64,000 bases of DNA from Parietichytrium sp. I65-24A (Eukaryota > Sar > Bigyra > Thraustochytrida > Thraustochytriidae), in the NCBI GenBank assembly GCA_012862575.1, contig BLSF01000017.1, positions 496,001 to 560,000 on the forward strand, read 5' to 3'. The number at the start of each line of letters is the position of its first letter. Within the stretch, counting starts at the first letter, position 1. A program made the position numbers and the translations under genes. The notes beneath the pieces are model-generated. The model did not search any database. It was not told where the DNA came from and was given only the letters and a program-made list of their open reading frames with translations. Shown one piece after another: positions 29,707-42,490 of this stretch.

Positions 29707-31047
29707 ATGGCAATGGCTTGGCGACGGAGTCAAGTGTTCGCTCCTGCGTTGAAACAAGGGCCTCGCGATGCAGTTGCTCGCAGCCACGAGCTGCTTGTGC
29801 GCAGCGGATACGTGCAGCAAAGCGTGGCTGGCGTGTACAGGCTGCTGCCCCTGGCAGAGAGGGTGCTGGACAGACTGAGCAATGTGGTGGACGAAGAGCT
29901 GCAGAAGATGCCACTCCGCGCGCATAAAATGCGGCTGCCGCTGATCTCACCGGCCGAGCTGTGGGAGCAGTCGGGAAGATGGCAAAAGTATGGGGAGGAG
30001 CTCATGAGGTTCAAAGATCGCAAGGAGAATAGCTTCTGTCTCGGGCCGACGTGCGAGGAGGAAGTTTGCCAGCTAGTGGCCTCCGCGGGCGTGCACAGCC
30101 CCAAGACGCTTCCTATAAAGTTGTACCAGATCAGCGCAAAGTACCGGGACGAGCAGCGGCCCAGATTCGGACTACTTCGCGGGAGAGAGTTCATCATGAA
30201 GGATCTGTACTGCTTCCACGCGACGAGGGAGTGTGCGAAGGAGACGTACGACCAGGTGTGCGATGCTTATGAGCGCATATTCAAACGGCTCGACTTGGAC
30301 GTTGTCAAAGTCTTGGCAGACTCCGGGCTGATCGGTGGGAACTACACTCACGAGTTCCAGGCTCTTGCAAACATCGGGGAGGATGACTTGGTTTACTGCG
30401 ACACTGGCGACTTTCGAGCCAATTCGGAAACGATGTACGGGGACAGTGATCCTCCTTCTGAGCCGACGGAGTGCGACCGCAAGGGGTGCTCTTGTGAGGC
30501 ACATTCGAAGCGCGGCATGTTGCGGGTGAAGAAGGGCATTGAGGTTGGTCAGGCGTTTTTGCTGGGCACCGCCTACAGCGAAAAATTCGGCCTGGTCTGC
30601 AAGCACAACGATGCAAGCGAGCCGACGTTTGTGGAAATGGCTTGTTACGGTATTGGTATCACCCGCATCATGGCAGCAATCATAGAAGGTCAGAACGGAA
30701 GCGACAAGGACGGAATCATCTGGCCACGTGCAATAGCTCCATTTGATGCCATCATTCTCACCGGTCCGGGCAACAAGGCTGCAAGAGAGAGCTATCAAGC
30801 ACTTGCAGAAAGCGTAAGCGAGGCTCTTCAACAGAGCGCGCCAAAGATGGAGTTTTTGCTGGACGACCGTTGGGATGAGTCATTCGGAAGTCGCTTCGCG
30901 GAGGCCAAGCTGGTCGGAGTTCCGTACATTATCGTTGTAGGAAAGAAAGCCAGCGAGCCTGGGCAAGTTGAAGTAATTGAGCGCGCTACACTGCAATCGA
31001 GGATCATGTCGATCTCTGACTTTGCTGCTTCACTTAAGAGAGCGTGA
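29707..31047 (+). CDS. PARS2: Prolyl-tRNA synthetase, bacterial/mitochondrial type
   Basis: A 446-aa class II aminoacyl-tRNA synthetase that charges tRNA-Pro, most likely in mitochondria. The motif 1 region is QKMPLRAHKMRLPLISPAELW...SGRW. Motif 2 is YRDEQRPRFGLLRGREFIMKD, with the first 19 residues being the conserved core. Motif 3 is YGIGITRIMAA. The anticodon-binding domain follows (about 345-446, GVPYIIVVGKK). Only about 100 residues separate motifs 2 and 3, so the INS editing domain of bacterial ProRS is missing, as in animal PARS2. The length is close to human PARS2. Start: ATG 9 residues before FAPALK. The short N-terminus MAMAWRRSQVF could be a weak targeting signal. Several AATAAA signals follow the stop. 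Confidence 0.93.
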   Translation: MAMAWRRSQVFAPALKQGPRDAVARSHELLVRSGYVQQSVAGVYRLLPLAERVLDRLSNVVDEELQKMPLRAHKMRLPLISPAELWEQSGRWQKYGEELMRFKDRKENSFCLGPTCEEEVCQLVASAGVHSPKTLPIKLYQISAKYRDEQRPRFGLLRGREFIMKDLYCFHATRECAKETYDQVCDAYERIFKRLDLDVVKVLADSGLIGGNYTHEFQALANIGEDDLVYCDTGDFRANSETMYGDSDPPSEPTECDRKGCSCEAHSKRGMLRVKKGIEVGQAFLLGTAYSEKFGLVCKHNDASEPTFVEMACYGIGITRIMAAIIEGQNGSDKDGIIWPRAIAPFDAIILTGPGNKAARESYQALAESVSEALQQSAPKMEFLLDDRWDESFGSRFAEAKLVGVPYIIVVGKKASEPGQVEVIERATLQSRIMSISDFAASLKRA

Positions 31048-31410
31048 AGAACAGCAGAATTTGAATAAAAGATGGCGAGGGAGAAATAAAATAAAATAAA
31101 AGGAAGTTGTTGTCGTTGTTGTTCTAACTATATTTCTAAGTTGTCCTTTGCCAATGCTTGCTTCTGTCAATCACCAAGCTCGGCTTAGACTTCGGCGTAT
31201 GGCAACCTGCGCCAGTCTCCTTTGTATATGTATATATATATATACATATCTATATATATGGGGTCCTCCCTCGAGTAGTGAGTAGGAAGTTCGGGCAGGT
31301 TTTGATTCGAAATCCAATAAATAACATTCAAGCTCGGCACCCTCGGCGAGGGAATTTTACACCCCAAATGTTCATTGAAGATAGGATGTATGCTAAAGCT
31401 TGGGAAGCAC
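31048..31410. other. Convergent intergenic region
   Basis: 363 bp between convergent stop codons. Holds an AATAAA cluster (about 31062-31100) suited to ProRS 3'-end formation and a TA-rich imperfect palindrome (about 31224-31259). No gene is seen. Confidence 0.6.
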
Positions 31411-33345
31411 TCAATGCGGGCCAGGTGCAGATTCTTTGCCCTGCAAATTGGCAAAAAGACGCCTGCGAAAGCCCTTGCAGTACAGCAAGTATATCTCCGC
31501 CACCATGCCGCGCTCGTCAATGACGTCACGGGGGCCTTTCAGCCAACTCTGATAGAAGTTCTCCGGGATGGTCATGCAGCTCACCAATGCCGTGCACTTT
31601 TCGCCAAGTTGAGGAATGTCCCATACAATGGTCCCCTCAACGAAATTCTCAGGGCTGCAAGACCGCAAGATTGGGCTACCCTCAAAGTACTTGTGCGGCG
31701 TTGTGGAACGTGCCAGAACGAGACAGTTGGCAACATCGTTATTGCGAAGAACGTCTTTCGGGATCTTGCTGTTCTCCCACACTGAAGGGAGAAAAGTGAT
31801 TGCTTTTGAAAGGTCTTGGCCGCAACGAGTGGCAACGAAAGACCAATCAGTCTTGACATTGTTGTTTCTGGCAGCATCGCCATTCTCCTTCACGTAGGTT
31901 ACAGTGATGTCCTGCTGACCTTTGGCGTTCCATGCACCATCAGCATTTAAAATCGCGTCAACAATAAGAGGCTGGAGATCGACGTCATACTTCATGGAGG
32001 ACGCCTCTGCCAAAAGCCTTGCCTCCTCCGGATCGTGCCACATGGCCCAGACAACGTCTAAAAGCGTTTTTGCGTCGACGCCCTCAAACAATCGGTCCAT
32101 TCGGACCTGCAATTTATATTTCCCGCCGCTCTCCGGGGAGTCGCGGACGTACCGGTACGCAATATTTTGTATACACTGCAGGTCAGGATCGCTTCTCCAT
32201 CGCTCGGGAATAATTGCCTTGGTCCAGTGGGACTGCTCCCTGACTGAGCGAGTAAGCTGTGCAAGCACGCACGACAGAGCAAAATCGGCGCCGTGTTTGT
32301 AGATGCGACGCTTGGTGCAGTCATTTGCGGGAACGCCCTCTGCCATGCGTTGTAGTGCGCGAACAAAGTTCTGGTGCTCCTCTATTTGAGCCTTGAGCAG
32401 TTCATTCTCCAAGTGCGTGTCTACATCCCCTGCCTCTCTCATCTCCTGTACCTTGGCCATGAGTTGCTCGATTTTGAAGAGAAAAGTCGCCCTCTCCTCG
32501 CGCAGCTGCTTGTTTTCTTCCCGCAAGATTTCCATCTCCATCTTTTTTCGTTGCCTGGCATTTTTGCTCGCATCTGCGACCATTTGCCTTCGTTTTTTGA
32601 ACCACCTGGCATCATCTACGTCGTGCTCTCCGGAGCTCTCGTCCATTGATCTTTCGCTCCTGGAACGCGGGTGATGAGGCGTATCGGATACTGGGTGCGA
32701 GAGCTGATTTGAAGCGATCATGGGAAACTCTGTCGCTGGCGCAGATGAGGAGATCTCGCCATGCTGAAGATTTCTCTGGAGAGAGGGGCCGGTCTGAAGT
32801 ATTAGTGGCCGTGACTCGCGTGCATCTTGCTCACTTGCAACAGCGGAGGCGGACGTTGAGGATGCCACGTGTTGTGCGGGTGCTTGTATTCGCGACGACT
32901 CGTGAGTACGTTGAGGTTGAGGCGGTTGACGTGGGCTTATAAACTGCGTTGTAAGCTGCTGCAAAGGCGGTTGTGGCTCTGGAAGCAAAGGGGCCTGAAG
33001 AACCTGAATAGGGATGTTTCTATTATGTAGAGCAAACTGGATGGCTTGCTCTTGGTGAAGGTGGTGATGATGATGGTGTTGTTGTTGTTGTTGTTGCTGC
33101 TGCTGTGCACCAAGTTCTATAAAGTTACCACCATGTACGAGCTGCGAAGCGTCAAATCCATACAATACATCGTCATTACTCAGGTGCGCCACATTGCCGG
33201 GACCTGGATCATTCCTCTCCGCGGCTGCCGACGACGTCGAGCTCTGCGCGCGTCTTTTCTGTGGCCTTCGTTTTGCATTGTGCGGCGCATAAAAGCTGTC
33301 CTGCTGCTCCGGCTGCTTGCGCATCGCGAAGGTTTCGAACAGCAT
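31411..33345 (-). CDS. Atypical bZIP-like protein with long C-terminal domain
   Basis: A 644-aa protein starting at the first ATG (two non-ATG codons precede it in frame). The N-terminal third is Gln/Ser/Pro-rich with a polyQ-polyH run near residues 82-97. At about 245-320 is a basic region, RRQMVADASKNARQRKK, running into a coiled coil with Leu/Ile heptads (EILREENKQLREE...FLFKIEQLM). This looks like a bZIP, but aligned on ARQRKK the normally invariant Asn is Val. The C-terminal 320 residues form a globular domain with many Trp and aromatic residues. It may be START/SRPBCC-like, which I cannot confirm. A transcription-factor role is inferred. It is convergent with ProRS. The 9.3-kb gene-poor interval lies upstream. 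Confidence 0.8.
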   Translation of the reverse strand: MLFETFAMRKQPEQQDSFYAPHNAKRRPQKRRAQSSTSSAAAERNDPGPGNVAHLSNDDVLYGFDASQLVHGGNFIELGAQQQQQQQQQHHHHHHLHQEQAIQFALHNRNIPIQVLQAPLLPEPQPPLQQLTTQFISPRQPPQPQRTHESSRIQAPAQHVASSTSASAVASEQDARESRPLILQTGPSLQRNLQHGEISSSAPATEFPMIASNQLSHPVSDTPHHPRSRSERSMDESSGEHDVDDARWFKKRRQMVADASKNARQRKKMEMEILREENKQLREERATFLFKIEQLMAKVQEMREAGDVDTHLENELLKAQIEEHQNFVRALQRMAEGVPANDCTKRRIYKHGADFALSCVLAQLTRSVREQSHWTKAIIPERWRSDPDLQCIQNIAYRYVRDSPESGGKYKLQVRMDRLFEGVDAKTLLDVVWAMWHDPEEARLLAEASSMKYDVDLQPLIVDAILNADGAWNAKGQQDITVTYVKENGDAARNNNVKTDWSFVATRCGQDLSKAITFLPSVWENSKIPKDVLRNNDVANCLVLARSTTPHKYFEGSPILRSCSPENFVEGTIVWDIPQLGEKCTALVSCMTIPENFYQSWLKGPRDVIDERGMVAEIYLLYCKGFRRRLFANLQGKESAPGPH

Positions 33346-33580
33346 CACCAATCAGTCAAAAGTCCGGCACGACGTGCATTCCGGACTCGCTGGGGAGCTC
33401 GCCAACGACTCCGAGCGTTGTGTCACACCGCCGGCAATCAGGCCGCTTGCAGGTCTGCTGTCACGTTCCTTCTTTGAGTGATTGCAACGCCGTCTGCTCC
33501 GCGTCTGCGTCGTGTCTGCTCTGGTTTGGGTGTTTCCGTGTTTCCGTGTTTTCGTGTTTCCGTATTTCCGTGTCTGCCTG

Positions 33581-33615
33581 CTTGCAACTTGCAACTTGCA
33601 ACTTTCGACTTGCAA
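33581..33615. repeat. Heptamer array (CTTGCAA)n
   Basis: Five 7-bp units: CTTGCAA x3, CTTTCGA, CTTGCAA. Confidence 0.9.
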
Positions 33616-33737
33616 CTTCACTCGTCTCTCTTCTTCGCTCTCTTTCGTTTGTTTGTTTGTTTTGTTTGGATTTGTTTGTTTGTTTGTTTATGTGGTTGTT
33701 TCCGGGCAAGCTCCCTCTCCTTCTTCCTTGTGCTCCG

Positions 33738-33771
<34 letters not shown>

Positions 33772-34428
33772 TTTTCCCTCTCTACGTACTCTACGTTCTT
33801 CCCTCTCTCCGTATCTCCGAACAAACCTAATCAAAGGTCCACTCTGGGTGTTCTTCTAGTAGCGGAGTAGGAAGGAGGAAAGAATGGAATGAAGAAGGAG
33901 ACTAAGAGAGAGACAGAGAGAGAGGAGAACAGAGAGACACAGAGAGAGAGAGAGAGAGCATGGGAGTAGAGAGCAGAGGCTAAGTCTCTTTCCCTTCCAG
34001 CGCTTTCTTTCCTTCTCCGGCCTTTCCTCCAGTCGCTTCTCCTTTTTCCTTTGATAGAGATTGTTCTCATTCACGCGACACGATACGGTACACGTCAACA
34101 CGATATGACAAACACAAAAACAATAAATAAATGAATAAGTTAAAATCAGAATTATAGAATAATAAGTATCACTCAAGGTCACAGTGAGAGTGCGTGAGTG
34201 AGTGGGACGTCACCTTGGTACTTGCGCGTTACATGCATGGCGGCGTAAGGCTTGCTAGGCGAAGAAGCAGGCTCATCACACTCATCACACAGTTGGAACT
34301 TGCTTGGCAGTGGGCGCAAACTTGCACGGTGATTTTGCGCCGGCGGGTTGGCGACTACGAAAGAGACATATGACAGAACCGAAGAACTGAAGAAATGAAG
34401 AAATCAATGAACGATTTTCGAATCCAGA

Positions 34429-34469
34429 ACTCAGAATTCAGAATTCAGAATCAGAATTCAGAATTCAGA
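34429..34469. repeat. Heptamer array (ATTCAGA)n
   Basis: ACTCAGA, ATTCAGA x2, a 6-bp unit ATCAGA, ATTCAGA x2. Same unit as in the 28.76-kb array. Confidence 0.9.
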
Positions 34470-35951
34470 AACAGCGACATGGAACTAGTAGCCACTCACA
34501 CGACTACTACGGACACTGGTTCTACCACTGTTCATGCACTGATTGCTCTGCTGTGCAATTCAAAAAAGCAAAAGAGAGAGCTGTTGCTCTTGCTATAGCA
34601 GTAGGAGGAGCCAGATACAAGTAATAGTTCTCCGTACTCACAGTGCAGTACTACGATGCTGAAGTGAGATGCTACATGATGCCACATTGCCATCCCAACA
34701 ACCAACATCCAACACAACCTCCCAATTTCTTTCGTTTCTTCTCTTTGGTGGACTAGTGTATACTAGTACCCGATGCTACCTATCCCACCAGAGGTCCGCT
34801 GGGTCACGGTTGCCACACACATAGCATAGAACTGAGTTAGATGTTGTTTGGTAGGTGGGGCAGGCTTGTGAGAGGTGGGAGAAGGAGAAAGGGGAAGGGG
34901 AGAGACCAACACCAAAGTTTCGCCTCAGAATCAGTGAGAAAGAGTGAGAAGAAGAATCCAATGGACAGAGGCTGAGATGTTGAGAGGGAGAGGGAGAGAG
35001 AGCGAGTGTGTGAACTACCGACTACTTCTCACTCTCTCTTCGCAGCCCTTCTTCCTCCCCCCGACTCCTTCCTCCTCCCACGGTCTCCCTCCTAACATTG
35101 TATCCTCCTACCTTTTTCCGACGCTCGCTTTCCTCCTCCCGCGTTCTTTCCCTCCCTCCCTACCTCCCCTGCTTCTTTCTTTCATTCCTTCCTTCCTTTC
35201 CCCTGCCGTCCTCCTCCCCGCCGGTGGACAGCCGGTCAGTTTTGGAACCGATGAATCGATTTGAGACTTGCATCGCTTTTTATGACTATAATGTTTAGAA
35301 AATCAGTACTGATTACTCGAGTACCAGCGGCAAAGCAAGCTACTTTGGAAGGATGCACGCATTTTGGGAGTAGCAACCGTTGTGAAGTTTCGTATCATAG
35401 TGATGGGTGTCTCGCAGTTTGTCAGAGCCGAACGGTTGGATTCTCAGCGTCCGAGTCAATTGTTTGTGCTGGGCTGGTGAACACAAGAGCACCGCAACTT
35501 GACTGTTAGTCTCCACCACATTCCCACGTCGTGTGTCAGTTTCTCTGAACAGCAATTCTCTCTTTGCGAGACGTCGTGAGTCCTGTGCACATTTCGACAT
35601 GAGTTTCATATGCTATGCTCTCCCCAAAGGAGTCTTTGTCTTTTCGGCCTTTTCTCACCTTCCCTTCTTCGCTTCGGGAACCACGAAGCATGGTTAGGTG
35701 AACAAACACATATGATTGGGGTAGTGGTGTGGGCTCACAAGGGTTGCACGGACGCTCTGTTTTCCCTGGACTCGACGGGACAACGTTTCGGAAAAAGCAT
35801 AAACGGCAAAGTTCTCTGTCAATTCATAGTTTATTTGCAGTCAATTCAATTGACAAGTTCACTGACAAGTTCAGGGTAGTCATAATCATTCGAATCCGAG
35901 TTGTGAACCACGCTGCGAACTCTTTCTCACGCTGGCCTAGCGGCTCTTTTT

Positions 35952-35986
35952 GCGAATTGCGTATCGCGTATCGCGTCTTGCGTCTT
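35952..35986. repeat. Heptamer array (GCGTATC/GCGTCTT)
   Basis: Five 7-bp units in register: GCGAATT, GCGTATC x2, GCGTCTT x2. Confidence 0.85.
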
Positions 35987-38807
35987 GCACATGCGCAAAA
36001 CCGCCGCTGCAGAGCTGGCAAGTTACCAACTGAGGCTCTCTGCGCGATTCCAAAAGTCAACTTGTACTTGAACAACTTGCCCTTCTCGAAGTGGCGAAAC
36101 TTATATCTTCAGAGTTCAGAGTGAAAAAAAATCTCGTTTTTGCCTGAATGATAAAGCTTTAGCGTGCGAGGTGTTCCAAGGTGTTGCGAGAAACACGGGC
36201 AAAGTGCTTCTCAACCCCACCACGTCTGCCAGTGAAGCGTGGGTGGGGGGTTCATTGACGCCTGAAGCCTGAACGAAAGGCTGTTGCCAGGCCTGCAAAC
36301 CGGGTTGGAGAACATACTCTGGCAGTATGCCAAAGTCCGAATAAGTGGAAGGAAGGAAGGAAGGAAGCAAATGTCACATGGGTGCGGCTTACAGTGAGTG
36401 CCGGTTCCTCGTTCAACAGTTGTAGATTGCGGGCAGAATGGAATACGGGAGAACGGGAAGAGGCCACTTTTTGCCAATACAACCCTCCTCTTCCAGGTCC
36501 TTTGTTGTGGACGCTCGCTCGAAGCGAGGCTTAGGAGACAGCCCTTCCGCTTTCACAGTGCTACAGTGCTTGTCCGTGAAGCATCTGATCACGCCAACTT
36601 TTGGATGGCACATCCGCCAGAGCTTGTGCCAAAACAAGTCCAAGAAGAGAAGTCAAAGCGAATGGGCAGGTATCTAAGATATTTGGTCCGAGAAAGAGAA
36701 AAGATCCCAGTGCTACGAGTCCCGCGAAATATAAATTATATCAACTCTTCGCAGGCTAGCAGGACTTTGGTGCGAGTCATCGAGTCACTTGGAGCTTGTT
36801 ACTATCACCTTTTCCACTGCGAAAAATGCGATGGCCCACGGGACTGTTACGCTCACAGTTTACATTCTGCGCGTGAACTTGAACTCCACCGCTGGGAAAC
36901 GAACGATCAAGCGACACGACAATGAAATGAGGCAAACGCAAGTTGTAATCACGAAGCGCAAGCTGCTACTATGCAATTTACGACGCCACGGGATGCCACG
37001 GGCACGAAAGCGGGGCAATGCGAATTATCATCGTGAACCCTGAATCTGCCCGCTGGGAAGTGTTGCCGAAAGCTACCAGTACGGTCTGTTAGCTTTCAAT
37101 GGCGCACAAGCAGACGCGAGTTGCTGCTTGGAGCTCTTGCACAAACTTGACAAATGAAGAATTACCATCATACCAGTCAAAATTGTTAAACTGGACCACA
37201 GTTTACACAGTTCTTACCGGACGAACGTCCATTCATCATTCATTCTTTTTCTCATTCTCATGCTCATTCTCCTTCTCCTTCTCTTTCTCTCACTCGTTGG
37301 CAGAGAGCTCAAGTTTGGGAGGCATACAATTGGCCCGAAGCTTCCAAAAGCACGTTTCGAAAGGCAAGGCAAAAACAAACAGCAAAGCCCTCACGTGCGA
37401 GCACACGTGCAGCGTCGTACAGCATTTCGGCCGCGGGATCGGGAAGCTGCTTGTAGCCAAAGGTCAAGTCATGAGTTGTGCATACGAGAGAGAACGCAAT
37501 TTCTCCGCGGCTTTCGGCATCCGAAATAATCATTCGAGACTGCTTTTTGATCGACTGTGAGTGAGAGAGTGAGTGAACTGAGTGCACGAAAAAACGATGA
37601 CATTGTCCTAGACTGCCGAATTTGCTGAAATTCTGATGTTAATTTCTAATTATAGTTTGGATACGTACCCAGCACTCGTACTCACTGTCAGTACTGGAAA
37701 CTTGTTGTGAAGGACTGACTGTCTGCCAGGCTGACAGGCACAGAGCGACGTCAAGTTTCGTACTCTCCGTTTCTCCACTACATACTAGCACCTTCTCTGG
37801 GCCACGATAGAATTCGTGGTATCGTACCTCGTTTGGACTGTCTTCCTGACGCTCCAAAGACGCTCCTGACAGTTCAATTTCAGGCCATAGCTCATTTACG
37901 CAGCTGATTAACAGTGGACACGATGATCCATTATTAACGCCTCATGGCGATGAGGACCACAGTCTTCCTCACACTGCACGCTAGCTCTCTACCTTTCTAC
38001 CTTTCTACCTCTCCACTGTGGCTATGCTCAAGCGTAGCTATGCCACAGAGTGAGAGACCGATGCGAGTAGTGACTGATCTCCCACGTGTGGCAAATGCGT
38101 GATAGTTTTCTGGATTTACAGTTACTACTTACTAGTCCAGAGTTCAGGAGTCCGGATGTGAGGGAAAGCTCTCTGCTTTTCAGATTCCAACAGGGTCTGC
38201 GCGAAGGAGGAAACACGACGAAACAGGAGTTACAGAACAGCTCTTTCTCGATTTTGCTCCTCAAACTCGGCAGCTTCTCCCTCCCCTCCTTAACTGGGGT
38301 AAGTGACTGTTTCTCGTTCCCGCATAGACGCACACTTGTGCATCACAAGTTTTTTTCACGGCTCACTAGTTCGCTACTATTTCTCGGCGGTAAGGAGACT
38401 GCACAGTGAACGCAGGATGTCTTGTGGCGACACGGCTGCCCCACCCCGGCCGCACCGATGGCGAAAGCCTCTCGACTGAGCCACATTCTTTTCGAATCGT
38501 TTTGGAATAAGCTTAGGTCAAAATGATTTATTTCGAAGCAATGGCCATCCCTATCCTTATCCTCATCCTCAACCTCTTCCCGAATCTGAACCGTCGCAGA
38601 GCCCATGGGCCCCACCCACGTGCGTGCATGCCAAGCGTAAGAGCACACGCCATCTCAGCGGACGGGTGAACGTCAAGCTGCTCAACCCAACCCCAACCTC
38701 CATGTGTGTCCATTCTGACCTGCCACGGCACGTATGGATGTGATGGACGTAGGGTGAGTGGTCAGAGCGGGAGAGCTGGGACTGCTCGCTAGACCGAACT
38801 ATGTACA

Positions 38808-38906
38808 GTCATTGTCATTGCCATTGCCATTGTCATTGTCATTGTCATTGTCATTGTCATTGTCATTGTCATTGTCATTGTCATTGTCATTGTCATTGTC
38901 ATTGTC
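38808..38906. repeat. Hexamer array (GTCATT)n
   Basis: About 16 copies of GTCATT, with two early GCCATT variants. Confidence 0.95.
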
Positions 38907-41900
38907 TTTGATCAACAAATGAACGTGATGAAATTGTGTGTTCTACATTCAATCTCACAGTCAATCAACATCAGGAAAAGCAAAAGACAAGAAGAGGGAA
39001 AGAAGGGAGAAAGAAGAGGAGAAGGAGAAGACAGGACCAGGAGAAAGAAGACGCTGGGAGGGACCTGCGGGATTGTGAGGGGGATGATCCAGAAGATCTC
39101 TGCTGTGCTTGGAAGAGAGGCAGAGTCACTGACAACAAGCACGGTATCGGAGGCTATTTTGATTCACGACTTTTGGCACCTGCCGTAACGCGTTTCATCA
39201 GGGCAACTGCACGATAAGATAGCGCTGAAAATCTCGCACTTACAGCTCACTCTACTTACTTTGTACCCAACGGTTACTACTTCGGAGAAACTCTCGGGCG
39301 AGCACGAAGACGAAACGATTGCAGAGCTGTCGCAATTAGATATATTTCATTGACAGTCCTACAGTATATAGGCCTTCGTATAGGGACCTTAAATGGTGGA
39401 ATACTGCGCCTTACACAGCGAAAGCCGAAGTCCCAGATGGCTAAATTTTTCTTACGCTTTGTCATGATTGGAGGTTAGTTTAGTAAGTGGATTGCAGTTC
39501 AAGTGGCTACGGTGTTGCAGGTGTTGCAGTTAGTCAGTTAGGAAGCAAGACCGAGCCATAGGACATGTATCATGATTGTCCTGTGTGGGTGAGAAAGAGA
39601 AACACCAGGGCATTGATCGAATTTGGAACCCCGGGAAATAAACTTTGAATGACTGGCTGGACTCGCATCAGCACACTAGGGGCATACTATAGGCAGCATT
39701 GGGCTCATTTGGCACTCCGAAACCGGTGAAAAAAAAAGACTCTGTCTAGAAGCATGATCAAGATAGGATTTGGCAATAGCATGGCAAATATCTGCTAACT
39801 CGCTCCTTCACCTTTCCACCACCGGCGAGTTCCACTATTCCAAATTTCGATTTTTGATTGTTTTCAGTTGCCAACTGATGCGTAGGTTCAACCCACGCGC
39901 CAAAGCGATAGCTGCACCACAAATCACTTTCGATAGACACTGATTTCTAATACATCCATACACTAAAGAGCCCTACCGTTGTCTATTGATTGTGTTCTTG
40001 GGCTCTCAAGCGTGGCTCTGATTGGCCAAATTCTCGTGTCGTGGGTAAGCAACTCTATAAGTAGACCTCTAGTAGTGTGATGATGCTACTGGGCCAGGTG
40101 GAGCGGCTTACCACAGAGGGGAACTACAAAAACATATTCTGCACAGAATAAGAGTGTATGTAACATTCTAAGTGTGTGGAAAAAGAAGAAAAGTCCAGAA
40201 TTTAGAATTCAGGTATATTCAGGTCGTTCATGATCCCGAAAACACGCTTCAAACGGAGACGTGAGAATATTTTTAGGAAGCTATTGACGGCCCGACGAGC
40301 CGTACATCCCCGAAAACTCCGCCTCGTCAAATTCCCATCAACTTTCTCCACCATTTTCCTGATTCCTATCCGTGGACTTTATAGTGTAGAAGTTGGAATT
40401 TAGGAGAAGAAGTATCACGAAAGAAGAAGATCTCCTGGTTACGATTGTCATTGTCGCTCGCTCACTCACTCACTCACTCACAGTTCATCGTGTTGTTGTG
40501 TGGATGGCCTGGCCTACCTCCAGTTGGAAGCAAAATGTGACAGGGAACCAGTGCTCAGAACCGGTACTTTGGTGCAGCTCTTGGAGACATTCTCAGAACG
40601 CAGATTGTTTCACAGGATGCGAATTGATCCCAAAAGGAATTAGCAGTTGTGGAGTTTAGTGTACAGTACCGGCATTATTACTCGGCAAGTTAGAAGTAGT
40701 TCAAAACTCCAGATTCAGTAATCAAAAGTCAAAATGCTCTTGTGGGCCGAACGCGCCACCTGTTCATCTTCTTTCTCTGCTTTTCGCGAAAGCCGCTTGC
40801 TCAGGTCTTGTGAGAGCCGCCAGCATCTCTGTACGATACTAGAATAAAGTGAAACATAGAAGAGAGAGGCTGGTTTTTTAGACTCTGGAAATCCAAAAGG
40901 AAATTCAAAATCCAACATTCAACATCCCAAAGAAAGAACCGCTCGGTAAATGGAGGTTGGAACCTTCCGTATTGGCAAGTAAACTTCGCAAGTACAAAAA
41001 GGCAGAGAGTCACGCGGGTCCTGGATATCAATCATCCTGGTGATGGATGGTCAACCCCATCATGAACGCAGCGATTGCCACTCCGTTTGTCCTGTTTGTC
41101 TTGTTTGTTTGTTTGTCTTGATTGCCCTGTTTGTCTTGTGTGTGGAAAGCAGAGACTGCGCTGTGGTCCCTCCTCTCTCTTTTTAGATAGCAGATTCCCC
41201 ATTGCACTCGCGATGCTTGAGATGCTCGAGATGCTTGAAGCTCGAGGCTTTCATTGACATAACTTGTAGTGAGCGCCGCGGCGGGAGGGAGGCTGCTCTT
41301 CTTGGAGCTGAGGAATTCACAGTCAGTACTCACTCGGCGTCCAATGTTGAATGAATTAATGAATGAATGAATGAATTCACACAAGACAGAACAGTGCATT
41401 CGAAAGCCAAAATTGGGCTCTATTACTCTCACTTTGGTAGCAAGGGAAAGGAAGGAGAGGAAAGGAAGGAGAGAAGGGGCAATACTTGAAGAGGCGGAGC
41501 GCACGGTGACAAGTTGGGAGAGGGAAAGAGAGTGATGCGAGTTGGTAAAACAATGAATTTGGGCTGCGGGTCCATACAGTAAGAGGCTGCTTTTGCGCTA
41601 AGAGCAGCGGGAGTGGTACTGGAACCTAGTACTCTGCGCCCTATCGCATTCGGCATCGTTCACCGGCCGTTTCCCTCTCTTGAGTGTGCCCCTTCCTTCT
41701 TTCTTTCTTTCTTTTGTTTTCATTCTTCTCACATCTTTTTCTTCTCATTTACTTTGTTCTTGTTCTTCTTTTTTAGTTTTTCGTTTTTCGTTCTTCATCT
41801 CATCTCATTTTTTGCAGTTTTTTTCTAAATTTAAAAAAATTGAAAAGAACTTTTCTTTAACCCTCCGTTTCGGTTTCAGTTGGCTCAAATTAGAGGGAGA

Positions 41901-42490
41901 GCAGCAGACCTTGTGGGCAGACGGAGAGTGACAAACGAAGAAGCTTTACGGAGCGCTAGCAGGAGGGGCAGAAGCAGCAATTCTGCCGTTGTGCTCTGCT
42001 GTCCACTGTACGACGCTGTGAGTGTAGTGCACAAGAGACAAGACACAAGAGACAAGAGAGAGGCGCTCGCACTACTCGCACTCTTTCGTTCGCTATTCAC
42101 TATTCATTGCCGAGTTGCACCGTAGGTGGCGCAAAGATTGCGCCGCTTTTGCGCGTTTTTTTGGGCTGTGCGAAAAAGAGAGAGAGAGAGAGGCACGAGT
42201 TGTGGCCGTTGGAAGTTCACATGCCGGCAACAAGTTACCAATCAGTACGGCGACAGTGTGACACAGTGATACCGTGACACAGTGACAGAGTGAGAGAGGA
42301 CCGCCAAACGGAAAGGGCTGTTGATTGATTGATTGATTGGTTTGGTGGTCAAACGAGCGTGTCCAATTGTCAAGAGTCGACGTTGGAGTGGCAACTCTGT
42401 CAGGGAGCCCTTTTCTTGAGTTTGAGGTGTTCTTTTTTGTTTATTGGTTTTCACATTTTATGTTTGCACTGCTAGGAAATTGGCCGGGGG

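Noticed and set aside
33261-33870. Overlapping open frames in C/T-rich DNA upstream of the bZIP-like gene
   Set aside because: Low-complexity Leu/Ser/Phe translations of pyrimidine repeats. Three frames are open together, which argues against coding.
36398-36925. 175-codon open frame with a Cys/His cluster near its end
   Set aside because: No family resemblance. A frame of this length is plausible by chance in a 9-kb gap. Kept only as a remark in the gap entry.
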